A stretch of 64,000 bases of DNA from Ignavibacteriota bacterium (GTDB lineage: Bacteria > Bacteroidota > Ignavibacteria > Ignavibacteriales > Melioribacteraceae), in NCBI GenBank assembly GCA_016708125.1, contig JADJGF010000001.1, positions 1,076,001 to 1,140,000 on the forward strand, written 5' to 3'. A program made the position numbers and the translations under genes. This document shows positions 16,910-25,962 of the stretch, piece by piece. Below the pieces are notes generated by a model. The model ran no database searches and had not been told where the DNA came from. It saw only the letters and a list, made by a program, of their open reading frames with translations. Position 1 is the first letter of the stretch. Each line of letters begins with the position of its first letter.

Positions 16910-19243
16910 TTAAAATTTAAAACTATAACTGATAGACGGAATAATTGGAAATAGCGTAATTTGTTTTAGAACTTTTTTATTATTCATGTAATCATTTTCA
17001 AAATAATAAAAGAATGGATTTTTTTGTGAATATGCATTATAAACCGCAATCGTAAATACACTACTGTTTTCTTCTCCCCACATAAATCTGCAAGCCAAAT
17101 CCAAACGATGATAAGCCGGCATTCTGTAACTATTTTTTTCTCCAAAATATTCTAACTGCTGATAATTATAATTGTAATATTGATCGAACAAACTTGAGTT
17201 GCCGTAATACTGAACAAGCGGAAGCGAGATTGCGTTTCCGGTTCCGTAAACCCAAGTTAAAGAGGCATCAAAACTTTCGGATATTTTATGATTAAGAACC
17301 AAAGAAATATCATGTCGCCTATCGTATTTATAAGGATACTCTTTTCCGTTATTTAATTCATCAAATTCTCTTTTTGACCAAGCCAGCGTGTAACCAATCC
17401 AGCCGGTTGTATTTCCCTTTTTCTTTTGAAGAAATAATTCAATGCCGTAAGTTGTACCTTCACCAAAAGTAATTTTGCTTTGCCAATCTGAATTTAGTCC
17501 AAAAAATTCTGCGCCTTCTTTGTACTCAAGTAAATTGTTCATTTTCTTATAATATGTTTCAACGGTAAATTCAAATTCATTATCAAAAATATTTCTGGAA
17601 ATTCCTAATGCTGCTTGATGCGCTTTTTCCGGTTTAACAATATCAGTTGTCGGAACCCACAAATCAGTCGGCAAACCAATTCCGCTATTTGCTAGAAGAT
17701 GAACGTACTGATTCATAAATGTGTAAGAAGTTTTAATCGACCAATCTTCAATTAAATATCTGAGCGAAATTCTCGGCTCGAAAGAAAAATAATTTTTATT
17801 ATTTACTGCGAATAGTGAAGTGTGAATTCCCGCATTAATTTTAAGATTGGAATTAATTTCCAAATCGTCTTCAAAATATCCCCTTAATTCTATTGCGTTG
17901 TGAAGTGATGAAGCAGAAATTGAAGTATCAATATTTTGCGAAATACTGTATTGAAAAACTCCCGGATTAAATTTATGATGAAATAAATTTGCACCAAATT
18001 TTATATTGTTACTCTGGTTTGGAATCCAATCAAAATCAATTGCAAAACCAAAATCTGTAATTCCCGATAAATATTCAGCACGATAAATTTCTTTTTCATT
18101 ATTATATTCTGAAGAACTTTCAACATCCGTATAAAATCTAAATCTGCTGAAATTTGCCGTAACATTGCTGAATAAATTATTTGAGAAAATATGATTCCAC
18201 CTAATTACGGATGTAATATTTCCCCAACCCAAACTAAAATCGTTTGATGAATTTGAGTAATCAAAATCACTTTTGGAAACTGCATAAAATTCATCATCAC
18301 CTAAATAGAGACTAAAAAAGAGTCTATCATTTAAAGAAAATATATGGTTTAATTTTGCATTCAAATCATAAAAATAATATCCGCCGTATTCGTTATCATC
18401 CATAAACGGCTGGGCTAAAACGTCTATATAAGTTCTGCGTGCAGAAAAAATAAAAGAAGTTTTATCTTTGTAAATCGGTCCTTCGTAAGTTACTTTTGAT
18501 GAAATCAATCCGATTGTAGCGCTTCCTTCAAATTCTTTATTGTTACCTTCTTTCATATTAATTTCTAAAATTGATGAAAGTCGCCCGCCAAATCTTGCCG
18601 GAAATCCTCCCTTTAATAAATTTACATTTTTTACCGCATCGGAATTAAATACAGAAAAAAATCCGAATAAATGACTTGCGTTGTAAACTGTGGTTCCATC
18701 TAATAAAATTAAATTTTGCTCGGGACTTCCGCCTCTCACATACAATCCACTGCTTCCTTCGTTACCGGATTGTACGCCGGGCAATAACTGTAATGCTTTT
18801 AGAACATCTGTTTCGCCGAGCAATGCGGGAATTGAAACTATTTGTTTAATCGGAATATTAAAATTACTCATTTGAGTATTTTTTGTAATTTCATCAATCG
18901 CTTCAGACTCAACTAATATTTCTTCTGTCTCAATAGATTTTGGCAAAAGCTCAATTTGTAAAAGTGTGTCTTTTTTTGTGGATAAATTTAGCTGAGAATT
19001 TTCATAACCAATGTATGAAACAATAATATTGTAGTTTTGATTTTGCGGCAGAACCAAACTGAAGAATCCATAATTATTTGTTGCGGCTCCAATTTGTAAA
19101 TTTTTCTCATAAACATTTGCGCCAATTAATCTTTCGCCGGATTTTGAATCTTCAACAAAACCGCTGATTGTAATGTTTTGAGCAAACACAAAGGAATTTA
19201 GTATAAATATAATTGCCAAAAATATTTTTGATTTAGAAATCAA
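16910..19243 (-). CDS. TonB-dependent outer-membrane receptor, 777 aa
   Basis: The protein has a signal peptide (residues 1-21, ending SFVFAQ), a carboxypeptidase-regulatory-like domain at about 22-105 (ITISGFVEDSKSGERLIGAN), and a plug domain with LLGETDVLKALQLLPGVQSG and GLYVRGGSPEQNLILLDG. A 22-strand barrel follows, ending in an aromatic residue (ISYSFKF). It imports a substrate using TonB energy, together with the DUF4249 lipoprotein downstream. The start codon is TTG at 19243, since no ATG is available before the signal peptide. The ribosome site is weak. Confidence 0.92.
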   Translation of the reverse strand: MISKSKIFLAIIFILNSFVFAQNITISGFVEDSKSGERLIGANVYEKNLQIGAATNNYGFFSLVLPQNQNYNIIVSYIGYENSQLNLSTKKDTLLQIELLPKSIETEEILVESEAIDEITKNTQMSNFNIPIKQIVSIPALLGETDVLKALQLLPGVQSGNEGSSGLYVRGGSPEQNLILLDGTTVYNASHLFGFFSVFNSDAVKNVNLLKGGFPARFGGRLSSILEINMKEGNNKEFEGSATIGLISSKVTYEGPIYKDKTSFIFSARRTYIDVLAQPFMDDNEYGGYYFYDLNAKLNHIFSLNDRLFFSLYLGDDEFYAVSKSDFDYSNSSNDFSLGWGNITSVIRWNHIFSNNLFSNVTANFSRFRFYTDVESSSEYNNEKEIYRAEYLSGITDFGFAIDFDWIPNQSNNIKFGANLFHHKFNPGVFQYSISQNIDTSISASSLHNAIELRGYFEDDLEINSNLKINAGIHTSLFAVNNKNYFSFEPRISLRYLIEDWSIKTSYTFMNQYVHLLANSGIGLPTDLWVPTTDIVKPEKAHQAALGISRNIFDNEFEFTVETYYKKMNNLLEYKEGAEFFGLNSDWQSKITFGEGTTYGIELFLQKKKGNTTGWIGYTLAWSKREFDELNNGKEYPYKYDRRHDISLVLNHKISESFDASLTWVYGTGNAISLPLVQYYGNSSLFDQYYNYNYQQLEYFGEKNSYRMPAYHRLDLACRFMWGEENSSVFTIAVYNAYSQKNPFFYYFENDYMNNKKVLKQITLFPIIPSISYSFKF

Positions 19244-19329
19244 ATTTGCTCAATAAAAGTTTGTTTAGTGTTAAAAATATTAAATTAAAATTTTCAAATT
19301 CAATATTAAAATAAGTGACTGGAATTTAT

Positions 19330-19386
19330 TTTTTATTAGTGCATTCGTGGCAAATCTTTTAGCCACTAATTCACGAATGAAAAATT
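19330..19386. repeat. GCCACGAATGCAC-type double repeat element, second copy
   Basis: TTTATTAGTGCATTCGTGGC, a 10-nt AT spacer, then GCCACTAATTCACGAATGA. It is nearly the reverse complement of the element at 13757-13805. It contains the first bases of the stop codon of the histidine phosphatase gene. Confidence 0.8.
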
Positions 19387-19918
19387 AATCTTCCAACAAA
19401 TATAGTTGCGCATTTTTGATATTCAATTTCACATTTCCCTTAAAACCATTTTTCATCATTTCATCAGAAAACATTTTCAGAAAATATCCATGCGAAACGA
19501 TTTGAATATTTTCGTAACCGGAACTTTTTATCAAATTATAAAATTCGTTAATTCTTTTTTTTGTTTGATTGATATCTTCAATTTGGGATTTGTGAGATTT
19601 GTACCAAGCAATTCTTGCTCCAATATGCCAAATAAAACTTGGTAATTTAATATTCATTTTTGTAAATGGAGAAATAGGAACTTCTTTTATTAAATCAGTT
19701 TTTACAATTTTTCCGGAAAAAATTTCCTCGGCTGTTGTAATTGCTCTTGGCAATGTACTGCAATAACAAATTTGCCAATCATTTGAATTTATTCTCAGTC
19801 CATTTTTATGTACCGGAGCCAAATCATATTTTCTCATTGCTTCAGCAAATTCTTGAGAAGAAAGAAAAGTTTTCTCATTTGTAATTACTTTGAAATGTCG
19901 TACAAGACCAAGTTTCAT
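19385..19918 (-). CDS. Histidine phosphatase superfamily protein, 177 aa
   Basis: The protein belongs to the phosphoglycerate-mutase-like fold. The N-terminal LVRHFKV carries the phospho-accepting His8 (RHF replaces the usual RHG). CYCSTLPRAITTAEEIF supplies the second arginine pocket, and IVSHGYFLKMF has the second catalytic His. A phosphatase on small phosphoesters is expected. The substrate cannot be told. The stop codon overlaps a dispersed repeat. Confidence 0.82.
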   Translation of the reverse strand: MKLGLVRHFKVITNEKTFLSSQEFAEAMRKYDLAPVHKNGLRINSNDWQICYCSTLPRAITTAEEIFSGKIVKTDLIKEVPISPFTKMNIKLPSFIWHIGARIAWYKSHKSQIEDINQTKKRINEFYNLIKSSGYENIQIVSHGYFLKMFSDEMMKNGFKGNVKLNIKNAQLYLLED

Positions 19919-20053
19919 ATTTCAGCAATGGTTAAAAATATACGCACAAAAAATAGTTTATATTTTGTATTATTGTGGAAAATAAATAGTTGACATCAAA
20001 TAATTACAATCATTTAAAACAATTTTTCCTAACAAAACAGATTGATTACAAAA

Positions 20054-20419
20054 ATGAACAACATAAACAATCATGATGAGCGAATTGCAAAAATGTCATT
20101 CGCTTCGGTTTATCCGCATTATGTAACAAAAATAGAGAAAAAAGGCAGAACTAAAGAAGAACTGCACAAAGTAATTGAATGGCTTACCGGTTATGATAAA
20201 AAGAAACTACAATCTATTATAAAAGAAAAAGTTTCATTCGAAAAATTTTTTCAAAATGCCAAATTAAATTCCAATGCTCATCTTATTACCGGAATAATTT
20301 GCGGTTATCGAGTGGAAGAAATTGAGAATCCTTTGACTCAAAAAGCAAGATATTTGGATAAACTTGTGGATGAATTAGCAAAAGGAAAAAAGATGGAAAA
20401 GATTTTGCGAAATTCCTAA
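20054..20419 (+). CDS. DUF2200 family protein, 121 aa
   Basis: This is a near-textbook DUF2200 member, with RIAKMSFASVYPHYVTKIEK, EELHKVIEWLTGYDKKKL, NSNAHLITGIICGYRVEEIE and ARYLDKLVDELAKGKKMEKI. The start is taken at the ATG at 20054; a TTG four codons upstream is the alternative. It is cytosolic with unknown function. Gene order gives no further hint. Confidence 0.92.
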   Translation: MNNINNHDERIAKMSFASVYPHYVTKIEKKGRTKEELHKVIEWLTGYDKKKLQSIIKEKVSFEKFFQNAKLNSNAHLITGIICGYRVEEIENPLTQKARYLDKLVDELAKGKKMEKILRNS

Positions 20420-20561
20420 GTTAAAAGAATTGTAAGTAATACTTAACTTCTTAAAAAATTTAAAATTGACTTAAAATTAATTTTATAACAATATCAAAAT
20501 AATTTTCTATTAAAATAAGATTAAATGTATTATTTTAATTTAACAATAAGGGAATCTTAAA

Positions 20562-21128
20562 ATGAAAAATTTAAAATCATTTATACTCCTCTCAAGTTTT
20601 CTAATAATAATTTTTGGATGTCAACAAACATCTGATAAAAATATCTCAAACAATTTAGTATCATCATTCGATGAAAAAGCGGAAACGGATTCAATAATGA
20701 AAGTTATTGAAGGTGAAACAAATTGTTTTTTTGAAGGAAATTACGAATGTTGGAAAAATTATTGGAGTCATAAAAATTATGTTGTTCAAGCTTGGAACAA
20801 CAGCGATGGTACTTCCGATATTGCTGTTGGATGGGATAAAATAAACTCTAGAGGGAAAGATTGCATAGAAAAATATTATAAAAATGGTGAGAATATTATT
20901 CATCCCGTTGTAAAGCGGGATAAACCAATGATAAAATTTTACAGCGATTCAACTGCCTACCTAACTTGGAAACAATACAATTCCGATAAAGAAAATAAAT
21001 ATTTTAGAACAAGTTTTGAAATAAGAATAATGGAAAAGGAAAATACCGGATGGAAAATTGTTAATGTTTCGGCATTTTGGGATACACAACCCGATATTCC
21101 TTTTGATAGTTTAAAAATAAATAATTAA
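20562..21128 (+). CDS. NTF2/SnoaL-like lipoprotein, 188 aa
   Basis: The lipobox IIIFGC gives a lipidated Cys20 followed by QQTSDK. From about residue 45 the protein resembles an NTF2/SnoaL-like (DUF4440-type) alpha+beta barrel: a helix DSIMKVIEGETNCFFEGNYE, WKNYWSHKNYVVQAW, then strands ending EIRIMEKENTGWKIVNVSAF. Such domains bind small hydrophobic ligands or act as enzymes, but none can be assigned here. The ribosome site AAGGGAA lies 9 bp before the ATG. It starts the glycan locus and is followed by a hairpin. Confidence 0.7.
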   Translation: MKNLKSFILLSSFLIIIFGCQQTSDKNISNNLVSSFDEKAETDSIMKVIEGETNCFFEGNYECWKNYWSHKNYVVQAWNNSDGTSDIAVGWDKINSRGKDCIEKYYKNGENIIHPVVKRDKPMIKFYSDSTAYLTWKQYNSDKENKYFRTSFEIRIMEKENTGWKIVNVSAFWDTQPDIPFDSLKINN

Positions 21129-21150
21129 TAATATTTGCTAAGTAAATGAG

Positions 21151-21186
21151 ACTTCTGAAGAATTAGAATTGTGATATTTCAGAAGT
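21151..21186 (+). terminator. Hairpin terminator after the NTF2-like lipoprotein
   Basis: A 9-bp perfect stem (ACTTCTGAA and TTCAGAAGT) with an 18-nt loop is followed by TTTCTTTAAG. It lies 22 bp after the stop codon. Confidence 0.55.
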
Positions 21187-21347
21187 TTCTTTAAGTATAA
21201 CAAACATACTTTTCAACTATTAATTTTTTCAGAATTTCTTTCCTTCCCAAAATAACTTTCACTGAAATTAATTTTATTAAAAGTTGTATTTTAGTCATAA
21301 CCTTTAAATAATTAATTATTCTACAATTTACATTGAGCTTAAATTCT

Positions 21348-22463
21348 ATGAAAAATAAAACACTTGCAATTTTTATTCTTATAATAATTCTTGTCAATTG
21401 CAGTAAAGACAATTCAGTTGAAAATCCATCAGATAACAACGAAGATCCGCACTCAACAACATTATTTAATGAAATATTATTCTATGACGGATATTCGGCA
21501 ACTGTTGAATATCCGGTTCCAGATGGAGTTTATAGAATTTCAAATTCAAAATATGTTACTAAAATTTCACAAAAGTTTATTGAGGCTTTAAGCGATAAAT
21601 TAAATTTGGAAATTACGGTAAAAGCTGCTTGCGATAATTACGATAGGATTGGAAATGTTTTTTTAAGTTTTGTAAATAAAGATGGAATTTATGATAAAAA
21701 TAAAATTGTAAACAAAATTGAAATTGCAAGATTTATCACTCCTTTTATGGATAAAAACAGACTTCCAAATAAAGTGCCGTATAATTTTGAAATAAACAAT
21801 ATTGCAAAACTGTTAAGTGATTCCGAAATTTCCGGCAAATATGATTTCTGGATAGAGTTTGATATTTTCGGTGTACCTTATGCCGCAAATAATGAAATAC
21901 CCGGCTGCCAAGGAATGAATTTTACATTTTTTGGATCATTAAAACTTTCAACTACTGATGAAGATTACAACAAACAAAATCAATACCTAATACCAATTGC
22001 CAGCTCAATAGATTTTAATAATTATTCGCAAACTGATGTTATCGGGCAAACAACTAAAACTTTTAACTTAGAAATTTCTTCAACTATTAATTCTGCTAAA
22101 TTATATTTGATAACTTCAAATCATGGTTCCAATGCCGGTGGAGAAGAATACATTAGAAGAAACCATTATGTTTATTTTGATGGAAATTTAATTGCAACAT
22201 ATAAACCCGGCGGAAAGTCTTGTGAACCGTTTAGACAATATAATACACAAGGAAACGGAATTTATGGTTCGCAGCCAAGAACAGAGGCTGAATGGACTTC
22301 GTGGAATAATTGGTGTCCGGGCGATGTTATTCCAATTAGAGTTTATGATTTAGGAAATTTAGATGCCGGAAATCATACATTTAAGATTGAAGTTCCGGAT
22401 GCTAAATTTGTCGATGCACAAGGAAATTTTCCACTTTCCGCGTATATTCAAGGTGATAAATAA
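21348..22463 (+). CDS. PNGase F-type peptide-N-glycosidase, 371 aa
   Basis: PNGase F hydrolyses the amide bond between N-glycan and asparagine. The start is the ATG at 21348, which opens a lipoprotein signal (IIILVNC, Cys17 then SKDNS). The C-terminal half is very close to the PNGase F signature: LITSNHGSNAGGEEYIRRNH, VYFDGNLIATYKPGGKSCEP, QYNTQGNGIYGSQ and SWNNWCPGDVIPIRVYDLG. The N-terminal half has the matching bowl domain (FYDGYSATVEYPVPDG, then FWIEFDIFGVPYAANNEIPG). The conserved cysteines in CEPF and WCPGD fit the family. The sialidase begins 1 bp after its stop, so the two are cotranscribed. Confidence 0.88.
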   Translation: MKNKTLAIFILIIILVNCSKDNSVENPSDNNEDPHSTTLFNEILFYDGYSATVEYPVPDGVYRISNSKYVTKISQKFIEALSDKLNLEITVKAACDNYDRIGNVFLSFVNKDGIYDKNKIVNKIEIARFITPFMDKNRLPNKVPYNFEINNIAKLLSDSEISGKYDFWIEFDIFGVPYAANNEIPGCQGMNFTFFGSLKLSTTDEDYNKQNQYLIPIASSIDFNNYSQTDVIGQTTKTFNLEISSTINSAKLYLITSNHGSNAGGEEYIRRNHYVYFDGNLIATYKPGGKSCEPFRQYNTQGNGIYGSQPRTEAEWTSWNNWCPGDVIPIRVYDLGNLDAGNHTFKIEVPDAKFVDAQGNFPLSAYIQGDK

Positions 22464-22464
22464 A

Positions 22465-23574
22465 ATGAAGTTATATCAGATATTATTAATTACACTTTTA
22501 ATTTTATGTGATAATAATATTTATTCACAAAATGAAATTTTTGATTCAAGTAATTTTGAGTTTCAAACTTTATTTACCAGCAAGGATAATTCAAAAGTTT
22601 CTTGCTATAGAATTCCGGCAATTATAACTACAAATAACGGAGTTTTAATTGCAGCGATTGACGAAAGAGTAGAATCTTGTGATGACTTAAAATCCAATAA
22701 TGATATTAATATTGTAATTAGAAGAAGTGAAGATAACGGAATTACTTGGAAAGAAATTGAAAGAATTGTGGATTATCCCTTCTGTCAATCTGCATCGGAT
22801 CCATCCTTTATTGTTGATAAAATTACCGGCGAAATATTTTTGTTTTTCAATTTTATGAATTTGAAAACAGAGAAAGATATTTATTATTTAAAATATATTT
22901 CAAGTACTGATAACGGAAAAACTTGGAGTTCCCCAAAAGATATTTCTACACAAATTATTAAACCGGAAAATAAAAAAGATTTTCAATTCATTACTTCGGG
23001 CAATGGAATTCAGGTTTCATCCGGAAAACTTCTTCATACTTTGGTAAATCTTAATAAAGGACTTTATATTTTCGGAAGTGATGATCACGGTAAAAATTGG
23101 TATGTGATTGATAATCCAATAAATCCCGCCGATGAATCAAAAATAGTTGAATTGGATAACGGAAATTGGATGGTTAATAGTCGCGTTAACAAATTGGGAA
23201 AAAGATATATTCATATTTCTAATGATGAAGGTAAAACTTGGAAGTCCAATATTGATAGTACTTTAATTGATCCCGGATGTAATGCAAGTTTGATAAATTA
23301 TAAATTTGGTGAAAACAATATTTTATTATTTTCAAATGCCAAATCGAAAGATGAAAGAAATAATATGTCAATTTCAATAAGTTATGATGAAGGAAAAACT
23401 TGGACTTTAGAAAAATTAATTTATTCCGGAAGTTCGGCTTACTCTTCAATGACAATTTTAGAAAATGGTAACGTTGGATTATTTTTTGAGAAGGATGATT
23501 ATACCGAAAATGTATTTGTAAAACTTGATATAAATTCAATTCTTAATTTTAAAAAGTGTGAAATTGTTAAATAA
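22465..23574 (+). CDS. Sialidase (neuraminidase), BNR/Asp-box family, 369 aa
   Basis: The start is the ATG at 22465, one base after the PNGase stop, with AAGGTGAT as ribosome site; it gives a signal peptide ending NNIYSQ. The sialidase RIP motif is at residues 48-52 (YRIPA), with the catalytic arginine triad expected to begin at R49. Five Asp boxes follow at about residues 88-95 (SEDNGITW), 147-154, 205-212, 252-259 and 306-313, marking the six-bladed propeller. It should release terminal sialic acids, in line with an N-glycan-degrading neighbour. Confidence 0.88.
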   Translation: MKLYQILLITLLILCDNNIYSQNEIFDSSNFEFQTLFTSKDNSKVSCYRIPAIITTNNGVLIAAIDERVESCDDLKSNNDINIVIRRSEDNGITWKEIERIVDYPFCQSASDPSFIVDKITGEIFLFFNFMNLKTEKDIYYLKYISSTDNGKTWSSPKDISTQIIKPENKKDFQFITSGNGIQVSSGKLLHTLVNLNKGLYIFGSDDHGKNWYVIDNPINPADESKIVELDNGNWMVNSRVNKLGKRYIHISNDEGKTWKSNIDSTLIDPGCNASLINYKFGENNILLFSNAKSKDERNNMSISISYDEGKTWTLEKLIYSGSSAYSSMTILENGNVGLFFEKDDYTENVFVKLDINSILNFKKCEIVK

Positions 23575-23600
23575 TTATTCTCAATTTAATTTTCCGACAT

Positions 23601-24533
23601 ATGAAAACTATTATTATAAATTTGATCTTTTTTATCGTAACACAAATTTTAACTGCACAAACCAAAAACATTTGTTTTACAATTGATGATTTGCCCGTTG
23701 TATCTTACGGAATTAACGATACAACATTTCAACGAAATTTAATGAATGGAATAATTCAATCTTTGAAGAAAAATAATATTCCCGCAATTGGTTTTGTTAA
23801 TGAAATGAAATTATATAAAAATGATTCAATTAATAAATTTCAAATTTCACTTTTGGAAAATTGGGTTGATAATAATTTAGAACTTGGCAATCATACATTT
23901 TCACATCCCGATTTTAACAAAACTAATCTTGATGAATTTTCAGAAAATATTTTAAAAGGTGAAATTCTAACAAAACAAATTCTTGGTAAAAGAAATAAAT
24001 CAATAAAGTATTTTCGTCATCCATTTCTTCATATTGGCAACTCAAAAGAAAAGTTTGATTCACTAAACAATTTTTTAGAAAGCAAAAATTATATAACCGC
24101 TCCTGTTACAATTGATAATGAAGATTATTTGTTTGCGTTAGCTTACAAAAGAGTTAAAGTTAAAAATGATACCATTCTCGCAAAACAAATCGGGAAAGAT
24201 TATATAGATTATATGGAAAGAAAACTTCATTATTTTGAAAATCAATCGCAAAAATTATTTGGGAAAAATATAAATCACATTTTATTAATGCATGCAAGCT
24301 GGCTTAACTCTGATTTTATTGACTCTCTCGCAATTATGTTAAAAAATAATAAATACAATTTTATTAGTTTAGATGAAACTTTAAAAGATGATTTATACAA
24401 AACTCCAATCACAAAATTCGGAAATTGGGGAATTTCTTGGTTAGATATTTGGGCTTTATCACAAAACAAAAAAAGTGAATTTTTCCAAGATGATCCGCAA
24501 ACTCCGGAATACATTAAAAAGTTAGCTGAATAA
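23601..24533 (+). CDS. Polysaccharide deacetylase family protein, 310 aa
   Basis: The protein is secreted (signal peptide ending ILTAQ at about residue 20). It has the NodB homology motifs: NICFTIDDLPVV (metal-binding Asp-Asp at 29-30), LGNHTFSHPDFNK (the two metal histidines), IKYFRHPFLHIG (the catalytic arginine) and ILLMHASWLNSDF. It should remove N- or O-acetyl groups from a sugar polymer. It starts 26 bp after the sialidase and is probably in the same operon. The target sugar is unknown. Confidence 0.85.
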   Translation: MKTIIINLIFFIVTQILTAQTKNICFTIDDLPVVSYGINDTTFQRNLMNGIIQSLKKNNIPAIGFVNEMKLYKNDSINKFQISLLENWVDNNLELGNHTFSHPDFNKTNLDEFSENILKGEILTKQILGKRNKSIKYFRHPFLHIGNSKEKFDSLNNFLESKNYITAPVTIDNEDYLFALAYKRVKVKNDTILAKQIGKDYIDYMERKLHYFENQSQKLFGKNINHILLMHASWLNSDFIDSLAIMLKNNKYNFISLDETLKDDLYKTPITKFGNWGISWLDIWALSQNKKSEFFQDDPQTPEYIKKLAE

Positions 24534-24562
24534 TATTTTTACTTTCATATAATGAGGATAAA

Positions 24563-25636
24563 ATGAAAACAAAATCGTTCATCTGCCTAATTTTATTATG
24601 CTTTATTGTTTTTTCAAATAATTTAATTGCACAAAATCAAAACAAATTAACAAGTAAATTTGATTTTATTCCCGGAGAAAATGTAATTTTTTACGATGAT
24701 TTCACTTCGGAAAATATTGGTGATTTTCCACTTCAATGGAATACAAACGGAAGCGGTGAAATTGTAACTTCCGAAAAATTTGAAGGCAGATGGTTTCAAA
24801 TTACAAAAACCGGTTATTACGTTCCGGAAGCCAAAGAATCTTTTACAGACAATTTTACAATTGAGTTTGATTTTGTTCCGTTAAACTCTGTACAAGAAAC
24901 TGCTACGGGAATTCATTTCTTTTTTCTCTCCGGTGATTTAAGTAATCCCGGATATGGTTCACAACCAGGAAATGCCGGTTTAAGAATTAGTCCGGATTAT
25001 GATTTAATCGGCTGGAATAATTGGTCCGAAGCCCGTGAATGGCAAGGCGATAATGGCTCAGTGTCTTTTATGTTTAATTCTTCGGATAAATATCATATTT
25101 CATTTTGGATTCAAAAACAAAGAGTAAGAATGTATGTTAATGAAGAAAAAGTTTTAGATATTCCACGAGGATTGCAAGAAAAATATGTTTACAATATTTT
25201 TAGAATTGAAACATATTCGGATGAAACAACACCGCTTATTTCAAACTTTAGAATTGCTGCCGGTCAGCAGGATATGCGAAGTAAACTAATCACAGATGGA
25301 AAACTTATAACTTACGGAATTTTATTTGATGTTAATTCGGATAAAATTAAACCAATTTCTATTCCAACGATAAAAGAAATTGCAAATATTCTAAAAGATA
25401 ATTCAACATTAAAAGTAAAAATTATTGGACATACTGATTCTGATGGCGATGAGAATTCAAATTTGGAATTGTCAAAACGCAGAAGCGAATCGGTAAAAAA
25501 TGAATTACTTAATTTATTTGGTATTGATGCAGCGAGAATTGAAACCGAAGGCAAAGGTGAAAGTTTGCCGATTGCACAAAATGATACAAGCATTAACAAA
25601 GCTAAAAATCGAAGAGTAGAATTTATAAAACTGTAA
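24563..25636 (+). CDS. OmpA-like C-terminal domain protein, 357 aa
   Basis: The signal peptide ends NNLIAQ at about residue 24. The middle (about 30-235) is a concanavalin-like beta-sandwich with YDDFTSENIGDFPLQWNTNG and FTIEFDFVPLNS. The C-terminal OmpA peptidoglycan-binding domain (about 240-357) has FDVNSDKIKPISIPTIKEIA, IIGHTDSDGDENSNLELSKR, RSESVKNELLNLFGID and NRRVEFIKL. It probably ties an outer-membrane or periplasmic sugar-binding fold to the cell wall. It lies 29 bp after the deacetylase. Confidence 0.87.
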   Translation: MKTKSFICLILLCFIVFSNNLIAQNQNKLTSKFDFIPGENVIFYDDFTSENIGDFPLQWNTNGSGEIVTSEKFEGRWFQITKTGYYVPEAKESFTDNFTIEFDFVPLNSVQETATGIHFFFLSGDLSNPGYGSQPGNAGLRISPDYDLIGWNNWSEAREWQGDNGSVSFMFNSSDKYHISFWIQKQRVRMYVNEEKVLDIPRGLQEKYVYNIFRIETYSDETTPLISNFRIAAGQQDMRSKLITDGKLITYGILFDVNSDKIKPISIPTIKEIANILKDNSTLKVKIIGHTDSDGDENSNLELSKRRSESVKNELLNLFGIDAARIETEGKGESLPIAQNDTSINKAKNRRVEFIKL

Positions 25637-25682
25637 CAAACATTTTAAGTGAATTTCTTGTTCTATAAAACGGAATTTAATT

Positions 25683-25949
25683 ATGAAAATCATTTTTAGA
25701 ATAGCAATTTCTTTTATCACAATTTTTGTTAACTAATAAACAAATTTCATTTCAAAAAATGTATGACTTCCTTTTAGTAAAGGAAATATTTACCATTCTC
25801 AAACAAAAAATTTATTGAATAATGGAAAATATTCTATGACAAATTTATTTTTTCCGAATGAAGATTATTCGATTCTAAAAATTTATAGTGAAAATTCAGA
25901 ACAAATTAATAATTTGCAAATCAATAAAATCAATAGAGTTTGGAATTAA
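25683..25949 (+). pseudogene. Decayed secreted-protein gene
   Basis: An ATG at 25683 opens a 17-residue signal-peptide-like stretch (MKIIFRIAISFITIFVN) that stops at 25734, with a second stop at 25737 and a third at 25764. In the same frame the sequence then reads as an open, protein-like segment (LPFSKGNIYHSQ, then LFFPNEDYSILKIYSENSEQ) to a stop at 25947-25949. Three in-frame stops between a signal peptide and a plausible C-terminus point to a dead or internally deleted gene. The lost family cannot be told. It fills the 326-bp gap before the sugar porter. Confidence 0.5.
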
Positions 25950-25962
25950 AAGCGGGCGGAAA

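Noticed and set aside
13757..19386. CRISPR-like spaced repeats
   Set aside because: The GCCACGAAT repeats are in mixed orientations, irregularly spaced by kilobases and have no short spacers or cas genes.
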